In this document: positions 48,233-58,244 of the stretch, one piece after another | Layout: every line of letters starts with the position of its first letter | Position numbering within the stretch: the stretch's first letter is position 1 | Origin: Blasia pusilla | Taxonomy: Eukaryota > Marchantiophyta > Marchantiopsida > Blasiales | DNA: 64,000 nt | Assembly (NCBI GenBank): GCA_050084515.1 | Contig: CM114272.1 | Coordinates: 27,652,001-27,716,000 of the forward strand | Direction: 5' to 3' | Position numbers and translations under genes: made by a program | The notes under the pieces: generated by a model | What the model was told of the DNA's origin: nothing | Seen by the model: the letters and a program-made list of their open reading frames with translations, nothing else | Databases searched by the model: none

Positions 48233-49625
48233 TGAGAAAGATGTCAGGGGGCTGGTGGGAATTATTTGTGTGTAGGTAGGCAAGCGAGTTGCCTTGGTCG
48301 GGAGCCCCTGGAGACGCGTGTGTTGCAGGTGTTGGTCATTTTTCTGTTTGAAAGACCGTGGGCGGAAGCGTTGTACATTTTTCTCAAAGTTTGCTGGTGC
48401 ACAGGGATTGAGGACACTGTTAGAGTGTAGTACGTAGTGGGGCGGAGAGTGCATCGTCGAGAGTAGCGAGAGTGTCGGGAAAGAGCAGGAGGTGTTTAGG
48501 TTGCACAAAGCACACGGGTGGGGTGGGCGGCAGCGGCGCGGCCCCCCCCCTCCTTCCGCATTTATTTTCTTTTCCCCAAAGTTGGGGAGGCCCATTGGGA
48601 TGCAGGCCAGGGCCTCCCCCCCTCCCCCATTTATTTCCTTCTCCCCAAAGTTGGGGAAGCCCATAGGGATGCAGGTCAGGCCCTCTCCTCCCGCATTTAT
48701 TTTCTTTTCCCCAAAGTTGGGGAGGCCCATAGGGATGCAGGCCAGGGCCTCCCCCCCTCCCGCATTTATTTCCTTTTCCCCAAAGTTGGGGAGGCCCATA
48801 GGGGTGCAGGTCACGCCCCCCCGCATTTATTTCTCTTTGCCCCCTTTGAACGTGGTTGCGCATGGGCAATGTGGTAGAGGCAGGGCAGACGTGGTTGAGA
48901 GTCCGGATGTGGTCGGGATCATGTTCACGTGGTCGGACATGGCATACGTGGTAGGAGTGGAGCCGACCACGGTGAGTCAAGTTACATGCCGCGTGTGGGG
49001 ATGGACGAAGAGGTTTGCGCGACATGATGTTTTTGGGTGCGACAAGGCGTTGCGAGAGTTGACAATGGAGGGGCAGTGCGCATGATGCCGACGGGTTGTC
49101 CGCATCTGTTGACAGGAGGATCTACGTGTTGGTCGAGGAGAGTGTTGTGTTGCAGAGGTTGCCGTGTCACCTGGGGGAGTGCATATTGACGGTGCACCAG
49201 GTTGGAGGGCGTGATCAGGTTACCCATTCGAGTCCCTTTTCCCGTACTTGTTATGTGTGATTGAGAGTGTTGGGTATCGGGTAGTAGCTGGTGCTAGGTG
49301 GGTGCAGTGATGGTGACGAGTGTAGATTTTGTTCATGTGTAGCATGTTGGTGGATATACGGTGGTTGCCACTTAGGGGTCGTATGTATGACCGAAGAGTG
49401 TCCCTAGGTTAGGTGAGGCAGTTGGGAGGCTTATGGTGAACGTGAGTGTTGAGTGTGCGTGAGGCCGGGTATGTCATCACGGGATTGATGTTAGCATAGG
49501 TGAGCTAGTGAGGAGTGTGGAAGACTCTGGGTGAGTCTGAGCGCTTGAGTGGGTGAGATAGGGTTGTCATCACGGCGTTCTTCCATGGTTCGGAAGAACG
49601 GGGTAGTGCTAGCAGTGGTAGTGGT
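48233..49625 (+). other. Long leader of element A
   Basis: About 1.4 kb between the terminal repeat and gag, unusually GC-rich between 48.5 and 49.1 kb, where it holds a tandem array. Long open frames on both strands (for example 48215-48826 minus and 48492-49085 plus) follow from the array and GC content and are not supported as genes. Parts match the element B leader (GGAAGCG.TGT.CA, CAGGGATTGAG, AGGTTACCCATTC). Confidence 0.65.
48558..48840. repeat. Leader tandem array: four units of 61-69 bp plus a partial fifth
   Basis: Unit starts are at 48558, 48627, 48693, 48762 and 48823 (GCATTTATTT). Each full unit contains the palindrome CCCCAAAGTTGGGG, then AGGCCCAT.GGG.TGCAGG and C-rich spacers. 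All three plus frames stay open or nearly so through the array. Confidence 0.95.
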
Positions 49626-50620
49626 GTGACACGGAGTGGACTGAGATACCTAGGGGTTACCAGTGAGGAGCTACCTCGACATCCATCTGTGGCTGGATCG
49701 TCATCACTAGACACTGGGTCTGGTGACGAGATCGCAGACGCAGGCAGTATTACTTGGCAGGAGATGGACGACATGGGCCATCGGCGCATACGTCGTTTCT
49801 CTGGTGCTGTGGGCACCATCCACTTAGATGATTTTATCCAGGATTTTGACACGTGGTGCGACTTCCAGGAGATACGGACCCCGACACGGTTCAACCCTTT
49901 CATGGCATGGAAGGGGTTGTTCCAGCACTTGGAGGGTCCTCCGATAGATGACTACATTGAGTTTTGATCACTATATTTAGTAGAGATCGATGCGTGGAGG
50001 ATGTATTGGGCTCCAAGGTATGTGTCCACTAGTGGTGGCGAGGCATATGATGGGATTGTGAGAGGAGAGAGACCCACACCATCAGCCCGGAGTCTAGATG
50101 GTGAGGAGGGCAGTGAGACAGGCGATGTGGCAGAGACCTCAGGTGGTAGAGGGCCACCTAGCTTCAGGCCCACTGTGGAGTTCTTCCGAGAGTTGGGGAA
50201 GAGCTACCACGGCGTACGCACCGACAAGCTGAAGAGTCTACAGGATTTTCAGCGACGATCGGGTGAGAGTGTGAGAGAGGCATTCACACGCATGAGGAGG
50301 CTAATCATTGCTATGTATTGTGATTGAGGCGCAGTCAATCCAGTATTGGTATGGGGTTCTAGACTGAGAACTACGGAGGAGAGTCCGAGATGCGGTGCTG
50401 ATTCATACAACGAAGCCCACATTGAAGGTGGTCTTTGAGTTGTCTGAGCGTATTGAGCTCAACATGAGTGAGGAGCAGGTAGTGACTGTTGGATTTTCTC
50501 GAGAGTTGACGGGTCCACGAGCGAAGGTGACCCCACAGGTGCCACATCGAGCACCAGTACCACGGGAGCCGGCTGGTGTGCCCAGAGAGCAGGGCGGGTA
50601 CCGTGAGCCTATGAGGCAAT
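49575..50620 (+). pseudogene. Element A gag
   Basis: Gag polyprotein, broken by stops (49965, 50325 and others). Landmarks: SGLRYLGVTSEELPRH, GTIHLDDFIQDFDTWCDF, MAWKGLFQHLEGPPIDDYIE, then FRPTVEFFRELGKSYHGVRT, QDFQRRSGESVREAFTRMRR (retrotransposon gag core). The same landmarks occur in element B (60.8-61.5 kb) and in the inverted fragment at 11.3-11.7 kb. Gag assembles the virus-like particle. Confidence 0.85.
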
Positions 50621-50654
50621 GACCCGTACCTACATATGTTGCCCAGTAGGGACT

Positions 50655-50835
50655 GATGTGGTCTTGTTGGATGTGTGGAGAAGCCCATAGGCAGAGAGAC
50701 TGTCCACACCATGGGAGAGGACCACTAGCGCCTCCGATTTCTCAGGAGCCATAGAGGATGGCCCCACCACACCACCAGTGTGACTATTGCCACAGATATG
50801 GTCACACTAGGCATAGATGTTTTGACCTTCGCCGA
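50655..50835 (+). pseudogene. Element A nucleocapsid: two zinc knuckles
   Basis: Two Cys-His boxes: CWMCGEAHRQRDCP (C-x2-C-x3-H-x4-C, one residue shorter than the CCHC norm) and CDYCHRYGHTRHRCFDL (C-x2-C-x4-H-x4-C). A stop lies between them. The same unusual first box (x3) occurs in element B. These bind element RNA. Confidence 0.85.
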
Positions 50836-50849
50836 GGGGCACGTCCACA

Positions 50850-51789
50850 AGTAGGTTGAGGGCCTGGGGGCGGTCGTCTTGGAGGAGGTCGGGGAGTCCT
50901 TCTTGGATGTGGTGGTAGAGGACCACCACCAGCCAGAGGAGATGGAGCAGGAGCACCAGAGCCGACACTTCTCTCACACATTGATCACTTGGAGCAGAGG
51001 ATTGCTGCCATGACGATGATGCAGCTTAGGGAAGGCACGGAGCTGCGAGCAGCTAGTGTGACTCCAGCTTCTACCTCTTACCCTGACCCGGGTGAGGATA
51101 TCGCCACTATGGGGTTTATGTGTACTGCAGCCCAGGTTGAGGCAGCTGCAGTGGTGACTCGGGGTGCTGCGAGAGGCATCGAGCCACCGAGAGGTGGAGT
51201 TGAGATTGACCCACCAGAGGGGACCGATGGGTGGCAGGCCAGGGTTCCACAGTCATTCACATTGTCAGAGGCACTACACACACCATCGATGGTGCCTCAA
51301 AGATCAGCAGTGCCTACAGCTCAGGCACCTACGTCGACGTCACGAGGAGTTGGAGTGACAACTCCTATGCTGGCTCGAGTGGAGTCTGTGTCGACCATAG
51401 TGTTGGAGGTGACCACCAAAGTGAGTCAGACTCCACTATTTTCCGCCATAGAGTTGGCGACGTTGGGAGTTGGACTAGCTGAGGTGTTCTGGATGGCCGC
51501 CACGTTGTGTGAGCGTGGAGAGATGACTGCTTCTTGTTCACATGTAGTTTAGGAGGTGGTAGACTTGCCCTCAGAGCCGATGCTCGGGAAGTTCCCCAGA
51601 GTCATGGCATGCGGCGGTGGCGAAGTTGGTAGATATGCCAGCTCGAACGACCATAGAGCGAGCAGTGGTGACACCTGGAGTAGTGTTAGTGAATAACTAA
51701 GGTGGAGTATTTTGCTTGGTTAGTCCGACGGGGACATTATACCACCCGCAGCGCGTCCTACTTGATTCAGGAGCGCAACCCTTGATGTA
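50850..51789 (+). pseudogene. Element A linker and aspartic protease (5' part)
   Basis: A Gly/Arg-rich stretch, then a 187-codon frame (50989-51552) with a coiled-coil-like start LEQRIAAMTMMQLREG and the landmark ELATLGVGLAEVFWMAATLC. The protease frame begins near 51716 with VLLDSGAQPLM, the D-S-G-A active-site motif of retropepsins. It is cut at 51789 by the LINE fragment and resumes at 52263. Confidence 0.8.
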
Positions 51790-52262
51790 TATGCTTGATA
51801 TGCTTGTATATTGTGAACAAGGATACCTACTTGCAGGGATCTCCACGTTCTTACGACATATTATCGCACGTCATAGAACTGGGTCTCATAGGCTAGGAAT
51901 TGAGGAAGGACGATGGTTTAAAATTGATAGAAGTGAACGAATTTGTAGGTTATGTGACGCAGAAAATATTGAGGATGAAGAGCATGTGTTTGTTACATGT
52001 CCAAGGTATGAAGAAATTAGACTAGTTCATAAAATAGATGTGGAAAATTTATATTCTTTACTACAGCTAGTGCCTTATGATTTAGGTTGTTATATTAGGG
52101 ACGTCATCATCCATCGCTCAAGTGCTCTAGGCTGTAGCTAGGAGAAGGTCTTAAGGATCTTTTTCAAGGTCAGTGAATGAATGACTTGTAATGTGTTTTT
52201 CAGCCTTTTGACCCTTTGGGTCCCACGGGCTTGATCTATTTACCATTTACCATTTTACCATT
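51790..52262 (+). mobile_element. 5'-truncated LINE inserted in the element A protease
   Basis: Last 470 bp of the LINE family of 42.0-43.8 kb: MLVYCEQGYLLAGISTFLRH, ICRLCDAENIEDEEHVFVTC, DVIIHRSSALGCS, then a 3' UTR ending in ATTTACC-type repeats. The 141-codon ORF 51716-52141 is a chance fusion of the protease start with LINE codons. DNA identity to the 42-kb copy is very high, so this insertion is fairly young. Confidence 0.92.
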
Positions 52263-52960
52263 TAGGGAAGGCGGCATGTTTAGCATTGGGGTAACGAAAG
52301 GCCAATATTGAGCCTTGTCCCTTCCAGAAACATACCTCGATTGGGGGCGTGTCACCCATGCAGTATATGACTCGACAGGAGATAGTTGTCAGAGTCTAGC
52401 CAGAGCATACGACGGATAGTGCTATGGTGCATACACATGCGATTACGACACCAGCTGAGTTGTACGATGTGTTGATGGGGAGTACAAAGTTATATCCCCT
52501 AGGATTCATCCTGGACTTCTGGGAGGAGAGCGTTGCTTATCGGCCAGGATGGCGGTCAGGTGACGGCCGGATGAGTCAGTTACCCATGCAGTTTGCGGGA
52601 TGAGGTGGTCGATCACGAGGCGAGTCTGTGACCACGTTGGCGGCTTTCACAGGTAGTGTTAGCTGGCCAGGAGAGTTGTTGGAGGGGAACGCACATGCGG
52701 AGGATGTCCCAGTAGCGGATAGTCCCACGGAGAGACAGGCCATGGCGGGTGTCTCTTCCCATGTTGACGAGACCTCTTCACCATTGTGGGGTACGACTCG
52801 AGAGCTACAGAGGAGTGTCGACGACCTCGTGAGGCACGCGTGGAGTCATGCTTTTATCTCAGAGCAGCAAGAGTCACGTGGAAATCGGGCTTTTGGAGTG
52901 GAGACGTTGACCCCATTGGATACCACACCCATTGTGTGGCAGTGCCCAGAGGAGGGTGTT
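52263..52960 (+). pseudogene. Element A protease end and linker to methyltransferase
   Basis: Resumes the protease with GKAACLALG (B: GKATCIGLDI), then ELYDVLMGSTKLYPLGFILD, YRPGWRSGDGRMSQL, TGSVSWPGELLEGN and TLTPLDTTPIVWQCPEEG. The same order is found in element B as one open frame, which shows that the methyltransferase is encoded in the same polyprotein as the protease. Confidence 0.8.
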
Positions 52961-53726
52961 AGGGTGTTAGATATCTTCAGAGGGATTAGCACCGGATTGG
53001 CTGCAGTATTGCATGCGGGCATACGGGTGCATTAGTACCTTTATGTGGAGAGAGATGAGACCGTGCGGCGAGTATCATTACGTCACGTGGCGCGATTGGT
53101 CCAGAGGTATCCTGAGTTGTTGTCGATACCTGCAGTACGGGGATATCATCATACACTACCTACCGATATCTCTTTGGTGGGGGTGCAGGATCTGGATAGA
53201 GTTGGCACCATTCATTTGGTGATTGTTGGATGGCCATGTCAAGGTCATTCATCAGCTGGCCAAGGATTTGGATTGCAGGATCCGAGGTCAGGGATATTTT
53301 GGGAGATGCTACGAGTAGTACGACACTTGCAGGAGAGTCAGACACGTTCTCCAACGTTTAGTTTGGAGAACGTGCCATTGTTGGGAGACACTTGTGCACG
53401 TGTGATGACGAGTGTGCATCAGGTGAGGTCCTGGTTGGGACCTCCTGTATTATTAGATGCGGCGAGAGTTGGATCACATGCCTATCATCCACGACTGTGG
53501 TGGACAAAACTGATACCATCATAGGTACTGAGTCGAGCATACGATGGAGTCCAAAGAGCACCACATCTCAAAGTGGATGCTATTTTGGGCTTAGGGCGTC
53601 GATCTCAAGTGGTAACACGGGATGATAGACCATCGTTGGCCATGGCCAATAGGGTGGGGGAGTTGAGGGCAGCCTTACCTACATTGGTGAGCTTCCCAGC
53701 ATCCCATACCTTTCGTCAGGGAGGGC
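52961..53726 (+). pseudogene. Element A DNA cytosine-5 methyltransferase domain, N-terminal part
   Basis: C5-cytosine methyltransferase motifs in standard order: motif I VLDIFRGISTGLAAVLHAGI (52964 on; Cys of FCG is Arg here); motif II YLYVERDETV; motif IV IVGWPCQGHS with catalytic Cys codon 53237-53239; motif VI FSLENVPLLGDT (ENV at 53366-53374); motif VIII-like VLLDAARVGSHAYHPRLWW. The I-IV-VI-VIII order is that of DNMT3/DNMT1-type enzymes, not the permuted plant DRM type; the VIII segment (IDA..VS.AHR.R.FW in DNMT3) points to DNMT3-like. An in-frame TAG at 53033-53035 and a second stop near 53524 inactivate this copy. The domain continues after the solo LTR. Confidence 0.88.
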
Positions 53727-54918
53727 TGTAATGTACAAGTGTTTCTATTTTATACTCGTTTTAATAAGTTCGATCACCAAGAGGATCATTGTTTGATGAA
53801 AAGAGAGTTCGGAATTACAATTCTGTTGTAATAGTTGTATTTAAATGTGTGTGAGTTATATTCCATGTCTTATCAATATCTTATGATCTTTCTTAGTACC
53901 AAAGGATCTTTTCTCGATTCTCTCTAGTGGAATTGACATCATGTTCAAGTAGATTTTCCTCTCGACATCAAGAAACCTCACAGAGATCTCAACACAAAAG
54001 TTGGCTTCTCCTACTTTCGAAACTCAATCCGTCTCGGCAGGTTACTCTCTGTCAAACATATTTCCTACAACTCATGTTGATTATTTCACTAATGAGAAAG
54101 GTTCGCCTGATTCACTCTTCACTCTGCAGACCCAAAAAGAACACGCAGACATAAGCATCGCACATCAGAATGAATGAATGATTACTTTACTACTCCATCA
54201 AGAACGAGAAAGCTTCAAAGTGTATACAAGCTCGAGAGGGTACTACTCTCTTGCTCGGACCATTCCTACAAAATAAGGACTTCGTAAGAGAATGATGATT
54301 ATGGCTTTTGCTTTGCTTCTTAAATATTCGTTGGAGTGGAAGTGATTGAAAGATTCGAAACGTTCTTGATGAAGCTAGTGTCTCTTCACTGTTTCTAACT
54401 ACCTAGATCTATGGTTCTCTTAGCTTTTCCTACGATCCCTGTGAATCCGCAGTACAAAATTGTCATAACTACCAATTTGATACAAAGGGTCGCGCCTTTT
54501 CCTAGTCCAACTGTTCTAACTATGTGTCGCTTGAAATCACAGTCCTTCTTAGCTTCGCTTCCCTCGACTTCATGAGGACGAAGTACTTCCGGTGCTACGT
54601 GCTTTGTGCAAGAGCGAAGTACTTCTTTCTTCTTTTCTTCGTGATGCTTCGTTATGTAGCGAAGCACTTCAAAGATAGAGCTTCGTACATCTTCGTTAAA
54701 CTTCGTTCTGAGTCTTGAGACTTCGTTATTGTGTTTTCCTCTCCTCTAAGGCAAATCCTTGATCTTCCATCTCTTTGCCTTGTCTCAGGAGCTTCGTGAT
54801 TCACTCATTCTTATTCATTACAATAAATAATCATAATCAAAATCATAATATACAAGAGTCTTTGTTGAATAAAAAGATATATTCTTCAAGAGTACAAAAT
54901 TGTGGGTATCACAAGGGC
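53722..54918. mobile_element. Solo LTR inserted in the methyltransferase, with AGGGC target duplication
   Basis: A 1187-bp insertion (53727-54913) starting TGTAATG and ending TATCACA, flanked on both sides by AGGGC (53722-53726 and 54914-54918). Across the duplication the methyltransferase frame continues in phase. No coding motif inside. The LTR contains two copies of the palindrome GAAGTACTTC (54580-54589 and 54616-54625) and a near copy at 54661-54670. Its internal element is not present in the window. Confidence 0.85.
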
Positions 54919-55020
54919 CTGGCATGATTTGGGATGAGGTGACCGACGCATTGGAGGAGCCTACATCAGATGAGCGCAAGCGCGCCATGGGGTTCGCTAC
55001 CTGTACTACGGCGGTAGAGG
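54919..55020 (+). pseudogene. Element A methyltransferase, C-terminal end
   Basis: Continues with PGMIWDEVTDALEEPTSDER then KRAMGFATCTT, in the place of the conserved C-terminal ...W....ER..GFP.. region of DNMT3-like enzymes (motifs IX-X neighbourhood). It then runs directly into RT thumb/RNase H codons, so the RT palm was deleted at about 55015-55025. Confidence 0.65.
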
Positions 55021-55640
55021 CTATTGCGCACATTCCACGCTCTATAGATGTGAGTCGAGTCCGAGCATTTCTTGGACTGGCGAACTTCTATCGACGGTAT
55101 GTCAAGGATTTTAGTGCGATCGCAAAGTCTTTGACCTTGTTGACGAGACTTGATCAGGTTTGGTTGTGGGGAGATGATCAGGAGCGAGCATTTCAGGAGC
55201 TCAAGGACAGGTTGACGTCCTCACCCATTTTACATAGACCGGTTAGGGGTCGCCCATTCCAGTTACATACGGATTGGAGCATGTTGGGTCTAGGAGCAGT
55301 GCTTACTCAGAGGGATGATGAGGATAGGGAGTTCGTTGTCGCTTACGCGAGCCGATCAAACAACATTGCACAGGCGAAGTACAGCTCCTATGAGGGAGAG
55401 TGCTTGGTTGTAGTGTGGGCCATGGCACATTTCAATTGCTATTTATTTGGAAACCCTTTCACACTTATCAATGATCATCAGCCGTTGAGGTGGTTGATGG
55501 AGTCCGACAAGCTTACGAGAAAGCTTGCCAGGTGCTCTATTACTACATGAGTATGAGTTTGAGGTGGTTCATAGGCCAGGTCGGTTGAACCAGGATGCGA
55601 ATGGGGAGAGTTTCAGGCCTTGTGTGATCAGGCGCTGATA
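55021..55640 (+). pseudogene. Element A RT end and RNase H
   Basis: Gypsy RT thumb and RNase H: IPRSIDVSRVRAFLGLANFY, RRYVKDFSAIAKSLTLLTRL, then FQLHTDWSMLGLGAVLTQRD (first Asp), KYSSYEGECLVVVWAMAHF (Glu) and LINDHQPLRWLME (Asp). The following VHRPGRLNQDAN is the usual region just before integrase. RNase H degrades the RNA strand during reverse transcription. Confidence 0.9.
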
Positions 55641-55748
55641 GATCACCGTACCACGTCCAGAGATCATCTAGAGGCGGATGGGTTGGGGTAGAGAGTGGTA
55701 CAGACGGTGAAGAGAGGATTGCACAAGTATGGCTTGCGTCGGGGATAG

Positions 55749-56441
55749 TTGAGGGAGTGGGACCTACAGGTTCCATGGTTGGCTATGGGTTATTACTTTA
55801 GTCGGCAGGCATCCTTGACGTCATTTTCACCGTACTTTTTGCTCTTTGGGAGAGAGCCTGATTTACCTGCAGCAATTCGTCATGACATGGCGGAGGTGTT
55901 AGATCTTGATGATCCAGACGTGTGGGTACAAGCATGTTCTCAGAGGGCGGAGGTTTTTCGTAGAGTCATGCATATGGCCTTTGAGAACTTAGCTATTGCC
56001 CAACATAGAGATACATTGAGGTACGCGACCATTCGTGGAGGAGGTTATCGTCCAGGGATTAGGAGGTTTCATCCTGGAGATTACGTGCATTTACAGCAAG
56101 CGGCACCCACGACGCTAGATGTCACTGTCGGACGCACGATCCTACGTGTGCGCGAGGTATTACCGATTGGAGTCCTCATGTTGGAGGGACGGGATGGTAT
56201 GGTTTGGAAGGATCATGTGCGCAATTGTGCGCCATGTCATCTTCCGAACGTAGATGGGACGGTGGATCCGAGCTTGGCAGTGGTACCTGCAGGCTTGAGG
56301 TGTATGTTGTGCGGATCTACGAGGGGTGCAGCCACCATGTTGGTATGTGATGGTTGTTCTCGAGGGTGGCATATGTCATGTCTGACTCCCCCTCTTGATG
56401 TGGTTCCCATGGGACGATGGATGTGTCCGAGATGTGTATAG
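55749..56441 (+). pseudogene. Element A integrase C-terminal region with PHD finger
   Basis: A 230-codon open frame. It begins in the end of the integrase core (SFSPYFLLFGREPDLPAAI), continues with an SH3/chromodomain-position segment (FHPGDYVHLQQAAP, TILRVREVLPIGVLMLEGRD), and ends with a C4HC3 PHD finger at about residues 187-230: CMLCG, then MLVCDGCSRGWHMSCLTPPL, then GRWMCPRC. All eight zinc ligands are present. PHD fingers read histone H3 tails; here it could steer integration or recruit the methyltransferase, which is inference. The integrase zinc-binding domain and most catalytic residues are deleted upstream (about 55640-55745). Confidence 0.88.
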
Positions 56442-56517
56442 GGTAGTAGGTCATGTCAGAGAGATGTGATATTTTCTATCTGGAGTTGGGGGGATCCAAC
56501 GTCCAGCTAGGGGGGCG
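56442..56517 (+). promoter_or_regulatory. Element A 3' untranslated end with polypurine tract
   Basis: A short non-coding stretch after the PHD stop, ending in AGCTAGGGGGGCGG (about 56504-56517), a plausible polypurine tract directly before the tail segment at 56518. Confidence 0.6.
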
Positions 56518-57274
56518 GTTGTGTGATCTCCATGTATATGTATGAGTTGATTTTTGTACATATGTGGATTGACCCGTGTGTGGGGAAGATCGGTGTTGTG
56601 TGGTGTAGATGTGACCTGTGATGTATGTTGTGTAGCGATATGTATGCGCACGACAACTGTCACATCTGAGTAGCCAATAGGCGGAGATCTATCGTGGATA
56701 GGGCGTAGGAGCTAGCGGACTATCTTGAGTGTAACTTTGTCCCACGATGTCGGATGAGGTTGAGGATAGGTCCATTGTGTTAGGAACGTTGTTTCTGATA
56801 ACTTTCATGTTGAGGTATTTTACAGCCGGGTGACTTGTTGACTAGGTCACCCGCCGTTGATAACTTGTGCGCGCAGGTTACCAAGGGGAGGGCTATTTTT
56901 AGGGGAAGAGCCTCATGGCTCTTCCCAACCCTATATAAGAGAGGAAGGTGGCTTTCCTAAGCCATCTTTCTCATGTTGGGCCGTTGGAGCATCTGTCTTG
57001 TATGCGTGTGAGATAGGACTAGGGTGCTAGCATCTGGATTCCTTGATAGTACAGGGTGGACGAGACTCGATATGCCGATGTAGATTGAGGAGTGGAGTTT
57101 TAGGCTGGGTGTGCCGTTTTTACTACTCTTTATTTTTGTTGTGTGATCTCCATGTATATGTATGAGTGATTTTTGTACATATGTGGATCGACCCGTGTGT
57201 GGGGAAGATCAGTGTTGTGTGGTGTAGATGTGACGTGCGATGTATGTTGTGTAGCGATATGTATGCGCACGACA
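56518..57274 (+). repeat. 3' terminal repeats of element A: tail, core, tail
   Basis: Three blocks: tail segment 56518-56655 (GTTGTGTGATCTCC...GCACGACA), two-base spacer, core 56658-57137 (TGTCACATC...CTTTATTTTT, matching 47766-48229, TATA at 56932) and a second tail 57138-57274 almost identical to the first. The 5' end of the element carries only the core. Confidence 0.85.
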
Positions 57275-57281
57275 AGAGAGA

Positions 57282-58235
57282 TGTCCCATCTTTTCGATCT
57301 AGTAGATCACCTTTGCGAGTAGTGGAGGATAGGCTCAAGAGGTCAAGGATGACCTGTTGAGGCCCCGAGAAACCTGAGAGAGCAGATTTCCTCTTCATTT
57401 CGGCTCATTTGGATCCATATTGAACAACTTATTATTTTAGGTAAGTACCACTTTGAGTATATGGTTGACTTTCTATTTTTGGAAGTGACCCTTGACCTCC
57501 TACATCATGTCAAGAGCCAAGGAGGTGACTTGGGAGCATAGGTTACCATGGAGAGAGCTTGGGAGAGGGGTGTCATGACCATACGGATTATGTCGTAGAG
57601 TATAGTGTGCTAGTAGAGGCCATACCTTATGTAGGGCCGTAGTGTCTAGGTAGAGATGCGGTTTCATACATAAGGTTGGAGGTTACTCACTTGAGGGTGA
57701 CTTTTCCAGTAGGGCCCGCTCTTAGGTTGGAGGATATAGTGTGGAGTGCACTCAAAGAACAGTTAGTTCTTTGAGTTGAGCCTGTTGCGTTGGGAGTTAG
57801 CCTTGGTAGTGAGTAGAGCTCTTGGCTATGGTGGTTCCCGCAAGCTTCCACCTGGATTCTCCCATCGTAGAAAGGGTTTGGCTCGATTGTATGTGATTCT
57901 ATACGTATTTTATAACAGTAGGTCTTTTACAGATTTCAATTGTGGTACACTTGTGTTTGTGTATGCTCTCGTCTATGTTATGTATGTATGTGAGTATGGT
58001 ATGTCAGCGATGTATGTTGTATGACGATGTGGATTCGCACGACAAGGGAGGGGTATACCTTAAGGAGAGAGAGCTGGAGAGCTCATTCTCTCTTTGTTGA
58101 ACCTCTTGATACGAGGCAGCGGAGCTATTGTCCCTTGCCTTGTGAGTGTAATCCAAGCCTCTCATTAAGAGAGTGGGTTTGGTTTGATATTGAGAGAGAC
58201 ATGTGAGAGTTATGGTGTTGTGAGAGAGATTTCAT
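57282..58235 (+). repeat. 5' terminal repeat of element B, split by an insertion
   Basis: Matches the solo-LTR-like copy at 8875-9360 on both sides of the insertion, up to TTATTTTACA near 58235-58244. No strong TATA box noted. Confidence 0.65.
57566..58049. mobile_element. Solo LTR nested in the element B terminal repeat
   Basis: A 474-bp insertion (57571-58044), starting TGTCATGACC and ending GCACGACA, flanked by AGGGG (57566-57570) and AGGGA (58045-58049), one mismatch. The uninterrupted sequence at about 9171 shows the empty site. Its last 35 bp resemble the tail segments of element A, so it belongs to a related family. Confidence 0.75.
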
Positions 58236-58244
58236 CTTATTTTA

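Noticed and set aside
48215-49085. Overlapping open frames of about 200 codons on both strands
   Set aside because: They follow from the tandem array and high GC; both strands and several frames are open, with no domain recognised. A leader peptide cannot be excluded but is not supported.
51716-52141. Apparent 141-residue protein
   Set aside because: Fusion of the retropepsin start with a LINE 3' fragment at the insertion junction.
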